Source: Phycisphaerales bacterium (GTDB lineage Bacteria > Planctomycetota > Phycisphaerae > Phycisphaerales > UBA1924). From it: 64,000 nucleotides of DNA. The stretch is from NCBI GenBank assembly GCA_020831775.1, contig JAFIFZ010000079.1, positions 62,001-126,000 on the forward strand, written 5' to 3'. A program made the translations under genes and the position numbers. Under the pieces are notes generated by a model that saw nothing but the letters and a program-made list of their open reading frames with translations, had not been told where the DNA came from and made no database searches. The first letter of the stretch is position 1, and every line of letters begins with the position of its first letter. Shown here piece by piece: positions 41,007 to 49,484 of the stretch.

Positions 41007-42139
41007 GGCGTGACTCCCTTGTGTTCTTTGGAGGCCGAGACCGGCGGCGGGCCGCACGATCCACGGGCCATCAACTCGGTGCGCAGCACCGTTCGTTTCT
41101 CGCCGGGCCGCGCGGGCCCGTCGCCCTCGATCATGTCGAACAGCGCCCCGACCGCCGCACGCCCCAGCTCGATCAGGGGCTGTCGGAAGGTGGTCATCGG
41201 CGGTGACAGGTGCGCGGCGCTGGGCGGGTCGTCGACCCCGATCACCGACAGCTCGCGCGGGATCGAGAGCCCGATCTCGCTGGCGATCGCGTAGATGTCC
41301 AGCGCCAGGTGGTACCCGCCGGCGAAGACCGCCGTGGGACGCCCGCGCTCTTCGAGTATCCGGGCGAGCTTCTTTCGCCCCTGCTGATCGAGGCGCCAGT
41401 CCTCAACGATCAGCGTGTGCTCGTCGTGCAGCTCGACGCCCCGCCTGAGGCAACGCTCGCGAAAACCGTCCCAACGGTCCGCGTTGTTGCTGATCTTCAG
41501 CGACCCGCCGAGGAAGCCGACCCGCCGATGGCCCAGGTCGGCCAGGTGGTCGGCCGCCCGCGCCCCGATGTCGTTGTTGTCGGTGTCGATCACGCACACC
41601 TCGTCGGCGCCGAACGAGGCCCCCACCACCACCATCGGCGCCCCGCGCGCCCCGGCGCTGAACCTCGGGGATTTGGCGAGCTGCTCCTGGAACGGGTTCA
41701 CATAGAGGTAGCCCTGGCACTCGTTGCGCCAGTCCTCCCCGAACCGCAGCAGCACCAGGTCCACCCCGTGCTCTTCGGACCCCTGCCGGACCCCCTCCAG
41801 GATCGCCGAGTGGTACAGGTCGGCCAGCGAGCTCTCGGCGTGGAAGACCAGCCCGAGGCGGTGCCCGGTGCTGTACCTCCGCCCGTACTGCTCGTGGACG
41901 AAGGTCCCGCGCCCCTGCCCCCGCTGGAGCACACCCGCGGCGACAAGCTCCTGCAGCGCCCGGTGCACCGTGACCAGCGAGACACTCATCTGCTCGCTGA
42001 TCGCCTTGGTGGAGGGGAGCTGCTGGCCCGCGGCGAACTCGCCCCTGTCGATCGCGGCGCGCACCGCGTCGCGCACCGTCGTGTACAGGGGCTGCCCGGG
42101 CTCGGGCTCGACTGGCTGGAGAATCACGGCGTCTGGCAT
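41003..42139 (-). CDS. GntR-type regulator with LacI-type sugar-binding domain
   Basis: A 378-residue transcription factor. The N-terminal winged helix is of GntR type ([60 protein letters not shown]). After residue 90 comes a periplasmic-binding-protein-like domain as in LacI/AraR ([46 protein letters not shown]). It probably senses the sugar carried by the transporter and controls its own operon, of which it is the first gene. A GAGC(6)GCTC sequence at 42177-42190 is a candidate operator. GTG 42145 is an alternative start, with GGAGGG well placed. Confidence 0.92.
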   Translation of the reverse strand: MPDAVILQPVEPEPGQPLYTTVRDAVRAAIDRGEFAAGQQLPSTKAISEQMSVSLVTVHRALQELVAAGVLQRGQGRGTFVHEQYGRRYSTGHRLGLVFHAESSLADLYHSAILEGVRQGSEEHGVDLVLLRFGEDWRNECQGYLYVNPFQEQLAKSPRFSAGARGAPMVVVGASFGADEVCVIDTDNNDIGARAADHLADLGHRRVGFLGGSLKISNNADRWDGFRERCLRRGVELHDEHTLIVEDWRLDQQGRKKLARILEERGRPTAVFAGGYHLALDIYAIASEIGLSIPRELSVIGVDDPPSAAHLSPPMTTFRQPLIELGRAAVGALFDMIEGDGPARPGEKRTVLRTELMARGSCGPPPVSASKEHKGVTP

Positions 42140-42176
42140 GGTCACCAATCCCTCCCGCCCCAATTACGGAGCGGGA

Positions 42177-42190
42177 GAGCAATTTAGCTC
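42177..42190 (-). promoter_or_regulatory. Possible operator of the sugar operon
   Basis: GAGCAATTTAGCTC is an AT-centred inverted repeat (GAGC/GCTC) 38 bases upstream of the regulator's ATG, in the only gap available for the operon's promoter (42140-42200). Confidence 0.35.
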
Positions 42191-42200
42191 GTTCCGAGGC

Positions 42201-43262
42201 TCAGCGCCGGCGGCGCAGAGCGACGAGGCCCGCCAGACCCAGCGCCATCGCCGAGGACGGGGCGGGAACCACATTGAACACCCAGGCGAGGCGGTTGGAG
42301 AAATCCACAACCGCCAGGGTGCCGGTGGCGCTGTCGTAGTCGAAGTCGTACCACCCCGTCGACGAGGCGAGAGCGTCGCTCAGGCCGACGAACTCGATCG
42401 TCTGGGCGTCGCCGTTCAGGTCGACCGCCTTGATCGCCGAGCCGAGGGTCGGGCCGGCGACACCCCGGTCGTTGTACATCACGAAGTCGCCGAAGGAGGT
42501 GTTGAGGATCGCGGGGTTGATCCCGTTACCAGTGAAGGGGGCGAGCGCGCCCGAGGTCGTGGCGAGGGTGACCGCCGCGGCCGTCGAGTTCGGGCCGGTG
42601 CGGGCGAAGTAGTTGATGTTGCCGTCGCCGTCGCCGACCGCGATATTGCCCGAATCGTCGATGTCCTGGCCGCGCCAGATGGTGCTGCCGCCGAAGATCA
42701 CCGGCCCGTTGGTCCCGTCGTAGATCAGGTTGTTGAGGTTGCCGCCCTCGCTGACACGCAGACGGCCCGAGCCGAACTCCGACCACGAGACGGCGTCGCC
42801 ACCGGCGACCGCGGGATCCCAGTTGGCGAAGATCGGACGAGATTCACGGGAATTGACCAAAGCGCCCGTCGCGCCGTTGTAGATCGCCAGACCCTGCGGG
42901 TCGTTGGCGCCGTTCTCGAACGCCGCGGCGACCTGACCATTGCGAACATCGACGCTCAGGTACCCGCGGAAGTTCAGGGTCGGGCGCTGCCCGAAGGCCG
43001 TGCCCAGCGCCGAGCTGTTGGCCGCGTCGGCGATGCGGACGATGCCGTGCTCGGTCCCGTCGCCACGCCCGTTGTTCCAGCCGGCGACAAACATGTCCGT
43101 CCCGTCCCACGCGACGGCCGACGGGTTCGACCCGATGAACGCCGACGAGGTCGGGTCCTGCGTATCGAGCAGATCGATCGAGTTGACCAGCTGGAGCTGG
43201 AGCTGACCCATGGCCGCGCCCGCAAGGCCGGCCGACGCAACAAGCACACACACATTCTTCAT
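42201..43262 (-). CDS. Secreted beta-propeller-like protein with PEP-CTERM tail
   Basis: A 353-residue exported protein with signal peptide MKNVCVLVASAGLAGAAMG. The main domain shows short repeated beta motifs (NPSAVAWDGTDMFVAGWNN, QGLAIYNGATGALVNSR, TGWYDFDYDSATGTLAVVDF). The C-terminus is a PEP-CTERM sorting signal: VPAPSSAMALGLAGLVALRR and one final RR, i.e. motif, membrane span, basic end. It shares domain architecture and several blocks with the dockerin protein at 55882. Its ATG overlaps the stop of the phosphodiester glycosidase gene (ATGA). Confidence 0.85.
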   Translation of the reverse strand: MKNVCVLVASAGLAGAAMGQLQLQLVNSIDLLDTQDPTSSAFIGSNPSAVAWDGTDMFVAGWNNGRGDGTEHGIVRIADAANSSALGTAFGQRPTLNFRGYLSVDVRNGQVAAAFENGANDPQGLAIYNGATGALVNSRESRPIFANWDPAVAGGDAVSWSEFGSGRLRVSEGGNLNNLIYDGTNGPVIFGGSTIWRGQDIDDSGNIAVGDGDGNINYFARTGPNSTAAAVTLATTSGALAPFTGNGINPAILNTSFGDFVMYNDRGVAGPTLGSAIKAVDLNGDAQTIEFVGLSDALASSTGWYDFDYDSATGTLAVVDFSNRLAWVFNVVPAPSSAMALGLAGLVALRRRR

Positions 43263-44263
43263 GACTGTCTCTCCTCACAAACCAAAGAAACCGAACGGTT
43301 CCCCACGAAACCCGGGCCTCCACAGCGCTCGGGAATCGCACCAACACCGGCCGACGCGGCCGGATCACTCTCTTCTGTCTCGCGATTCCCTTCGCGCTCC
43401 ACACGCACGCCGAGGTGGTTGGCCACCGCGCGCATCCGCCCGTCGCTGGGACGGTTGACGAGCCTCTCTCCTTGCCCGTCGATGTACACAAACGAGGTCG
43501 ATCCCCCGCCGTCGAGATTCAGCGCGGCGTGCGCCCCCATCCCGATCATGATCTCCGCGAGTTCCGGCAGCGTCGCCCCGATGCTCCACTCCGGCCGGCG
43601 CCCGTCGATCACCGCCAGCATGAGCGTCCTGCCGTCTTCGCTCACGCCCGCCGCGGTCCTCGGGTGGCGGACCGAAGGCTGCACGCGCGCCGTCGCGCCG
43701 GTGTTCTCCCCCGCCTCGACCAAGAGCGTGCCGGGCGTCGAGTCGTTGGGCGAGCCCCCGATCCCCGCCACGGCGTGCACCGGCTCGGACGATCCCGTGC
43801 CGTAGCCGATGTGCGCCCGTCCCTCGGCATCGACGAAGAGCACCGGGTCGGCGCGCCCGCCGAACGACCGCTCAGGCGAGATCTCCTTGCCGTCCGAAAC
43901 GCTGAGCCCGATCAGGTCGGCCTCGGCCCGCGGCGCCGACCGATCGCCGAGCCACGCAAAGAAGTTCGCGTTCACCGCCAGCGTCAGCCCGTGCTCGTCG
44001 AGCCAGGCGTCCGTCGGAGTGAGCACCGCCTTCGCCCGCTCGTGGCTCAGGTCCTCGGCCGGACCGGTCACGACAACTTCAACGCCCGGAGCTGACAGAT
44101 CGACCCAGGCGAGGAGCCCCCGCACCGGGCCGTCGTCGGAAATACTTTCATAAGGCTCGACCCGGACCGGCGAGGCCGAAGCGAGCGCCGAGCCGACCAA
44201 GCCGACCCCGACCGCCAGAACGGTCAGGAATCTTCGGGTCATGCTGGGCGTGCTTCGGGCCAT
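43259..44263 (-). CDS. Secreted phosphodiester glycosidase-family (NAGPA-like) protein
   Basis: A 334-residue exported protein. After a signal peptide (MTRRFLTVLAVGVGLVGSAL, then ASA) comes a domain with the family hallmark ALNLDGGGSTSFVY near residue 245, preceded by TLAVNANFFAWLGDRS and RTAAGVSEDGRTLMLAVIDG. Relatives include the human uncovering enzyme NAGPA, which removes GlcNAc from phosphodiesters, and bacterial exopolysaccharide proteins. The substrate here is probably a sugar phosphodiester or a wall-linked glycan. ATG 44263 or 44242 could be the start; the latter gives a more typical signal peptide. It is translated ahead of the PEP-CTERM gene. The gap 44264-44458 contains a TTATAGAA motif and no gene. 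Confidence 0.85.
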   Translation of the reverse strand: MARSTPSMTRRFLTVLAVGVGLVGSALASASPVRVEPYESISDDGPVRGLLAWVDLSAPGVEVVVTGPAEDLSHERAKAVLTPTDAWLDEHGLTLAVNANFFAWLGDRSAPRAEADLIGLSVSDGKEISPERSFGGRADPVLFVDAEGRAHIGYGTGSSEPVHAVAGIGGSPNDSTPGTLLVEAGENTGATARVQPSVRHPRTAAGVSEDGRTLMLAVIDGRRPEWSIGATLPELAEIMIGMGAHAALNLDGGGSTSFVYIDGQGERLVNRPSDGRMRAVANHLGVRVEREGNRETEESDPAASAGVGAIPERCGGPGFVGNRSVSLVCEERQS

Positions 44264-44319
44264 CGGTCGTGTTGCTCCGGGTGCCGCTGGGGGCTCTGGG
44301 GGGCAGAAGACTGTGAAAC

Positions 44320-44327
44320 TTCTATAA
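44320..44327 (-). promoter_or_regulatory. TTATAGAA motif upstream of the glycosidase gene
   Basis: TTATAGAA on the coding (minus) strand, 57 bases before ATG 44263. Same octamer as at 30966, 49476, 52645 and 55801. Confidence 0.4.
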
Positions 44328-44458
44328 GCTCTTCCGTGACAGCATCGCGGACCGCCGCCCCCGCGTCAACCCCTTTCCGCCACGAATTTACCCGACCAGT
44401 TCCCTTTTTCTGGCCTCTTCAAGCCCGCGGCGGTGAAAAAACGCGCAAAGCGAGGCCC

Positions 44459-45349
44459 TCAGGCGACCTCGGGCACCTCAACCCACGCCCCGTCCTTGGC
44501 CGCCGAGGCGTTGCCCGCTTCAAGCACGCCGATGGTCTCGACGATGTCGCGGAGGCTCGCCGGTGGCTCGCCACCCTCGAAGAACTTTGCCATCGTCCCG
44601 ACGAAGCGGCCGTAGACCGGCCCGAAGTCAACGCGGAACTGGTGCACGCCCTTGGTCCCGTGCAGGGTCGCGTTGAAGTCCCAGGCGCCCTTGCGCTCCA
44701 GACGCAGGCGGGCGTAGCGGCCGTCGCGGTACTCGATGTCGACGAGGTGACGGTCGGGCGTCTCGATCGCGCTGACCCGCCCCGCCCCCGGACCCCAGAT
44801 CTGATCGATCATCTCGACGGTGTGGCACCCGTAATGAAACAGCCCGGGCATCGAGGGGTTCAGCTCGCCCGGGCCCGAGGCGTCGATCGCGACCAGGTCG
44901 CCCAGCGACTCGCGGTCGATCTGTTCGAGCTCGGCCGCGAAGCGAAGGCTGGAAGAACTGAATACCCGCGCACCGCCCTTGCGGCTGCTCTCGAGCAGCT
45001 TCTTCGCCTGCTGAAAGTCGCAGGTCAGTGGCTTGTCGATGAACGCGGGCAGTCCCTTCTCCAGGGCGGGCGTCGCGAGTTCGGCGTGCCGGTTGCCGTT
45101 GACCGCGAGGACGAGCACGCCGTCGACCGAGCCGAGCAGCTCGTCCATCGAGCCGGCCTGCTTGGCGCCCAACTCCAGCGTGGTCGACCGCCACTTGGCG
45201 ACATCGTCGGGGTTGGGCCAGTCGTGGTCGCCCGGGTCGTAAAACGAGGTGACGAGGCACGGGGTCTCGCCTTTGTCGTGCAGCTCCTTGATCCTGCGGG
45301 AAAACTCGGGCAGGTGGCTGGAATCGATGCCGATGGCGCCAAGCTTCAT
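44459..45349 (-). CDS. Gfo/Idh/MocA-like oxidoreductase (short N-terminal fold)
   Basis: A 296-residue protein resembling the NAD(P)-dependent sugar oxidoreductases of this family. The N-terminal strand is MKLGAIGIDSSHLPEFSRRI instead of the usual GxGxxG, so nucleotide binding is altered. The conserved lysine block is GLPAFIDKPLTCDFQQAKKL, and the C-terminal half is the usual beta sheet (LFHYGCHTVEMIDQIWG). The EKP motif (dehydratase-like) appears as DKP. It may oxidise or dehydrate a sugar derivative. Third gene of a run (isomerase, then oxidoreductase, then this one), separated by an 82-base gap with a palindromic repeat. Confidence 0.82.
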   Translation of the reverse strand: MKLGAIGIDSSHLPEFSRRIKELHDKGETPCLVTSFYDPGDHDWPNPDDVAKWRSTTLELGAKQAGSMDELLGSVDGVLVLAVNGNRHAELATPALEKGLPAFIDKPLTCDFQQAKKLLESSRKGGARVFSSSSLRFAAELEQIDRESLGDLVAIDASGPGELNPSMPGLFHYGCHTVEMIDQIWGPGAGRVSAIETPDRHLVDIEYRDGRYARLRLERKGAWDFNATLHGTKGVHQFRVDFGPVYGRFVGTMAKFFEGGEPPASLRDIVETIGVLEAGNASAAKDGAWVEVPEVA

Positions 45350-45401
45350 CTGTACGCACTCCTTCGGGCCGGCCGGTCGCCGGGGTTGCTCTCTCTGGTG
45401 G

Positions 45402-45420
45402 CGCGGCTCGCCGAGCCGCG
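45402..45420. repeat. Palindromic repeat unit
   Basis: CGCGGCTCGCCGAGCCGCG is a perfect 9-1-9 palindrome preceded by GGTGG. It matches the palindrome at 60106-60124 except for a compensatory base-pair change. Confidence 0.75.
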
Positions 45421-45431
45421 GGGTTCTTTCT

Positions 45432-46454
45432 TCAAACTCGCACCGCGCCGCCTTCGGCGAGGCTCTGTCGTTCTGCTTCGATCACGCGCATGACCGCCGC
45501 CGCCTCACCCATGGACGCCGACGTGTCCCCGCCCTCTGCGATCGCCCCGATGAGCCTGCGGATCTGTCCGTCCCAGCCGGTGATCGGTTCGAGCCCGACC
45601 GCCTCGGCCTCGGCCTCGCCCGCGCGATAGAGACAAAGCTCCGGATCGCGCCCGAGCTGGCAGTCGGCCGTCGCTTCGTCGAAGACCGCCGTGTACCGCA
45701 TCACGAACGGGAACCCCTCGTGGTGGTCCCACGCGCCTTCAGCGACGACATGCGCGGGGCCGCCCTCGTAGCGGTACTGCGTCGTCACATGGTCGATCGT
45801 CCCAGCCGACGAGACGCTCTGCGGCGTCCCCAGCAGCCAGAACACAAAGTCAGTGTCGTGGATGTGCAGATCGACGAGCGCCCCGCCGCTCGCGTCGGGA
45901 TCGGCGTAGAAGGACGACCACCCCGGCCGCGTGCCCAGCCGCCGGATCGAGAGCGACCGCAGTTCGCCGAGCGAGCCGTCGGAGACCCGGTCCTTCAGCC
46001 ACGCCCATGCGGGCCACGCACGCACGCACATCGCCGGCACGCAGAGCGTGCCCGCTTCGCTTGCGGCTTTCTCCAGCCGCTCGACCTCGCGCAGGCTGAC
46101 CGCCACCGGCTTTTCGACCAGCACATGATTGCCGGCCTGCAAAGCCCGGATCGCCAGATCGACATGCGTCGGCGTCGGCGTGCAGACGCTGACCAGCCCG
46201 ACGCGATCGTCGGCGAGCATCGCGCCGTAATCGGTGTAGCAGGCGACCTGTTCGGGATCGAAGAGCGGGCCCTCGGCGCCCGAGTCGATGTTGCCCCCCG
46301 CCTCGCGCGTCGGGTCGAGCTGCGCCGGATCGCTCGAACAGACCGCGACGACGCGGCAGGGCAGGCCAGACTCGGCCGCGCTGTTGTACGCGTTCAGGTG
46401 CGTCCGACCCATGAACCCCAGGCCGACGACGCCGACGCCGATCGGTTCAGCCAT
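45432..46454 (-). CDS. Gfo/Idh/MocA-family oxidoreductase
   Basis: A 340-residue NAD(P)-dependent dehydrogenase. The Rossmann start is GVGVVGLGFMGRTHLNAYNS, the lysine motif is GNHVLVEKPVAVSLREVERL, and the C-terminal substrate domain contains GALVDLHIHDTDFVFWLLG (His expected to bind substrate). It probably oxidises a sugar, sugar alcohol or inositol. It overlaps the upstream TIM-barrel gene by 8 bases and is likely coupled to it. A typical pair of this kind processes inositol- or keto-sugar-like compounds in planctomycetes. Confidence 0.92.
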   Translation of the reverse strand: MAEPIGVGVVGLGFMGRTHLNAYNSAAESGLPCRVVAVCSSDPAQLDPTREAGGNIDSGAEGPLFDPEQVACYTDYGAMLADDRVGLVSVCTPTPTHVDLAIRALQAGNHVLVEKPVAVSLREVERLEKAASEAGTLCVPAMCVRAWPAWAWLKDRVSDGSLGELRSLSIRRLGTRPGWSSFYADPDASGGALVDLHIHDTDFVFWLLGTPQSVSSAGTIDHVTTQYRYEGGPAHVVAEGAWDHHEGFPFVMRYTAVFDEATADCQLGRDPELCLYRAGEAEAEAVGLEPITGWDGQIRRLIGAIAEGGDTSASMGEAAAVMRVIEAERQSLAEGGAVRV

Positions 46455-47283
46455 CGCCGAGCCCCGGCAAGTGCCTCTCGACCAATTCGCGGGCGGTGAT
46501 CGCGTCGCCGACGCGGTCGTCCCCCGCCTCGCGCTCGATCAGCATGTCGAGGCTCCGCCCGTGCGAGCGCAGCACATTGAAAAACGCCTTCCAATCGACC
46601 ACGCCCTCGCCGACGGTGACCTCCGTCCCCCACTCGCCAGGCGCCCGCGTCGGCCTCGCGTCCTTGATGTGCACCTGCACGACACGATCGAGCAACAAGC
46701 GCAGCGCCTCGACCGGGTCGCCCATCCCGTAGAGCGCCATGTTCGCGGGGTCGAAGTTCACGCCGACACTCGGGCGGTCCAGCTCGCCCAAGACTTCCAA
46801 GAGCGTGGTCGCCGATTCCTGCCCGGTCTCAAGTCCGACCGCGACGCCGCGGTCCTCAAACGCGTCGGCGACGGCCCGGAGGCGGTCGAGCATCTTGGGT
46901 CGCTCAGGATCATCTTTCTCGTGCGGCAGGAACCCTGCGTGCAGCGTCACCAGCTGCAGGCCCAGTTGCTCGGCGAGCGCCGCGTTCGTGCGCACGCGCT
47001 TGAGGTTCTGCTCCCAGTCCGCGTCGGGGCGGACGCCGCCGGTCTGGCGGATCGTTTCGAGCGTCGAGTAGTCCTCACCGGGAAAGCCGATCATGCCCGA
47101 GACGATCCCGATCTTGGCTTCCTTCAGAGCGCCGACTGTCTCTTCTTCGTCCCAATCGGCGTGGCTGATCGGGTCCAGCGCGAGCTGCACCCACTGCACG
47201 CCGACCTTCGAGACCTTCCAGGCCAGGTCCGCTGGGGAGGCGGGCTGCAGCGACCAAGAACACACACCCAGACGCCCGTTCAT
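46447..47283 (-). CDS. Sugar phosphate isomerase/epimerase-like TIM barrel
   Basis: A 278-residue xylose-isomerase-like protein. The first strand is GRLGVCSWSLQPASPADLAW; the metal and catalytic residues are in VTLHAGFLP, VGLETGQESATTLLEVLG, SVGVNFDPANMALYG and VVQVHIKDARP, the expected Glu-Asp-His pattern. It probably interconverts keto-sugars together with the adjacent oxidoreductase. The ATG at 47283 has GGAGG 5 bases upstream and starts the first strand. It overlaps the oxidoreductase gene by 8 bases. Confidence 0.88.
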   Translation of the reverse strand: MNGRLGVCSWSLQPASPADLAWKVSKVGVQWVQLALDPISHADWDEEETVGALKEAKIGIVSGMIGFPGEDYSTLETIRQTGGVRPDADWEQNLKRVRTNAALAEQLGLQLVTLHAGFLPHEKDDPERPKMLDRLRAVADAFEDRGVAVGLETGQESATTLLEVLGELDRPSVGVNFDPANMALYGMGDPVEALRLLLDRVVQVHIKDARPTRAPGEWGTEVTVGEGVVDWKAFFNVLRSHGRSLDMLIEREAGDDRVGDAITARELVERHLPGLGDG

Positions 47284-47359
47284 CACCACCTCCGGCTTGC
47301 GACCCGCTCCCCCGCGTCCCGAACCCTACACCCTAGCGCTCTTTTCTTGAGCTCCACCG

Positions 47360-49375
47360 TCACTTGAGCTCGACCAGCGCCCCGTCCTCGGCGCTCGGGC
47401 GCCACTGGACGAACCCCTCGATTGCCTGGTACTCGGGCAGGCCGAGGCGGTCGAACTGCTCGGCGGTGTGCCGGTTGCGGTCCTCGGCCCGCTCCCAGAA
47501 CTCGCGGGGGTCGTTGGGGCCCGGGAAGAGCGCCTTGTCCTTCTGGCTCTCGTGCTTGAAGATCGCGATCCTCTTGCGCTCGACCTCCTCGGGGCTCAGC
47601 GGCACGGCCATCTCGATCTCGTGCGGCGCCCACTCCTGCCACGCGCCGCGGTAGAGCCAGACCACGCAGTCCTGCATCCACGCCTCGTCTTTGAGGCGGT
47701 GCAGCGCTGTGGTGATCGCCGCGAGGCAGACGCGGTGCGTCCCGTGCGGGTCCGAAAGGTCGCCGGCGCAGTAGATCTGATGCGGCTTCACCTCCCGCAG
47801 AAGGTCTATCACGATCCGGACATCCTCTTCGCTCAACGGCTTCTTCTTGACCCGCCCCGTCTCGTAGAAGGGCATGTCGAGGAAGTGGATGCGCGAGGGA
47901 TCGACCCCCGAGTACTTGGCCGCGGCCCGCGCCTCGGTCCTGCGGATCATCGTCTTGATCTGCTGCAGCTCGGGGCTGTCGACCTCGCCCGGGCTCTTCT
48001 TCCTGATGAACGCGCGGACATCGCCGGCGATCTTGTGGGCGTCCTCCTGCCCGAAGCCCAGCGCCGAGCAGAACTCCTGCACGAAGTCCGCGTGGCGCTC
48101 CGCCTCGTCGTCGAAGACGGCGATGTTGCCCGAGGTCTGGTAGGCGACATGCACCTCGTGCCCCTGGTCGCACAGGCGGATGAAGGTGCCGCCCATCGAG
48201 ATCACATCGTCGTCGGGGTGCGGGCTGAAGACGACGACGCGCTTGGGGAAGATGTCCTCCCCGTTGCTGTCGTCGACGCCCTTGCCGGCGACGAACTTCG
48301 GTCTCCCGGGCTTGCCCCCGGGCCAGCCGGTGATGGTCTTTCCGAGGCTCTTAAAGACATCGATGTTGATACCGTAAGCGCCCCCGCGCTCCGAGAGCAG
48401 TTCCTGCAGGCCGTGCTCGTTGTAGTCCTCGTCGGTGAGCTTGAGGATCGGCTTCTCAACGGTCTCGGCGAGCCACATCGTCGCCCGCTTGGTCAGAGCG
48501 GGGTCCCACCGCAGCCCCGCGTCGGCGATCGGCCCGAGCAGCCAGGGCGTCTTGATCCGCGTCAGCTCGGCCCCCGCGGCCGGGTCGAGCACGAACCTCG
48601 CGTCGGCGTGTTCCTGGAGGAACGAAGCCGCGACCGATCCGGTGATCTCACCCTCGACCGCGCGACGCACGATCGGCGCCTTGTGCTCGCCGAAGGCGAT
48701 CAGGATCACGCGCCGGGCGTCGAGGATCGTGCCGACGCCCATCGTGATCGCCTGGCGCGTGACATTCCACTCGCCGAAGAAGTCACTGGCCGCGTCCATC
48801 CGCGTGACCTTGTCGAGCGTGATCAGGCGCGTGCGGCTCTCCTTGCTCGAACCCGGCTCGTTGAAGCCGATGTGCCCCGTGCGCCCCACGCCGAGGATCT
48901 GCAGGTCGATCCCCCCCGCCTCGCGGATCCTCCGCTCGTACTCGGCGCAGTACGACGCGACCTCGGACCGATCGAGCGTCCCGTCGGGCACGTGCGCGTT
49001 GGCGGGGTCGATGTCGACATGGTCGAAGAGATACTCGCGCATGAAGCGCCGGTAGCTCTGCAGCCCGTCGGGCGACATCGGCCAGTACTCGTCGAGGTTG
49101 AAGCTCACCACATTGGCGAAGCTCAGCCCCTCCTCGTGATGCAGGCGGACGAGCTCTTCGTAGACGCCTTGGGGGGTCGAGCCCGTCGCCAGCCCGAGCA
49201 CCGCCCGTTCGCCCTTGGCCGCCTTCTGGCGGATCAGATCGGCGATCTCCCTCGCCACAGCGCGGCTGGCCGCCCCCGACGAGGAATGCACCACCACGGG
49301 CACACGCTCGACTCCCCCCGACCCCGACCCCGAAGCGTGGATCGCCCGTTCGTGCTGGCTGGCGGTCTGCGTCAT
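47360..49375 (-). CDS. nagB: NagB - PIG-L fusion: glucosamine-6-phosphate deaminase plus N-deacetylase domain
   Basis: A 671-residue two-domain enzyme. Residues about 25-290 are a NagB domain (VLGLATGSTPQGVYEELVRL, FNLDEYWPM with the catalytic Asp, GVGRTGHIGFNEPGSS). Residues about 375-600 are a PIG-L/LmbE deacetylase with FSPHPDDDVISMGGT (metal ligands, His near 382) and SDPHGTHR. NagB converts GlcN-6-P to fructose-6-P and ammonia; PIG-L enzymes remove acetyl from N-acetylglucosaminyl compounds, so the fusion could turn GlcNAc-6-P directly into fructose-6-P (inference). The acid residue of the E. coli GNDGH motif is Thr here (GRTGH). Long NagB proteins of this kind are known, mainly from Bacteroidetes as I recall. 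Confidence 0.9.
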   Translation of the reverse strand: MTQTASQHERAIHASGSGSGGVERVPVVVHSSSGAASRAVAREIADLIRQKAAKGERAVLGLATGSTPQGVYEELVRLHHEEGLSFANVVSFNLDEYWPMSPDGLQSYRRFMREYLFDHVDIDPANAHVPDGTLDRSEVASYCAEYERRIREAGGIDLQILGVGRTGHIGFNEPGSSKESRTRLITLDKVTRMDAASDFFGEWNVTRQAITMGVGTILDARRVILIAFGEHKAPIVRRAVEGEITGSVAASFLQEHADARFVLDPAAGAELTRIKTPWLLGPIADAGLRWDPALTKRATMWLAETVEKPILKLTDEDYNEHGLQELLSERGGAYGINIDVFKSLGKTITGWPGGKPGRPKFVAGKGVDDSNGEDIFPKRVVVFSPHPDDDVISMGGTFIRLCDQGHEVHVAYQTSGNIAVFDDEAERHADFVQEFCSALGFGQEDAHKIAGDVRAFIRKKSPGEVDSPELQQIKTMIRRTEARAAAKYSGVDPSRIHFLDMPFYETGRVKKKPLSEEDVRIVIDLLREVKPHQIYCAGDLSDPHGTHRVCLAAITTALHRLKDEAWMQDCVVWLYRGAWQEWAPHEIEMAVPLSPEEVERKRIAIFKHESQKDKALFPGPNDPREFWERAEDRNRHTAEQFDRLGLPEYQAIEGFVQWRPSAEDGALVELK

Positions 49376-49473
49376 GGCTGCCTCCGTCGGGCTGGGCCCG
49401 AAGCGTACAGATACCGATCGCCCGGGCTGCCCGGGCCCCGGCTACAGACGCGGGGCGGATGGCTCGCCGGTAT

Positions 49474-49484
49474 TCTTATAGAAG
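49474..49484. promoter_or_regulatory. TTATAGAA motif upstream of the NagB-PIG-L gene
   Basis: TTCTTATAGAA (49473-49483) is nearly palindromic and includes the TAA stop of the oxidoreductase gene at 49476. It is about 100 bases upstream of the nagB-type start, which reads on the minus strand. Confidence 0.35.
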
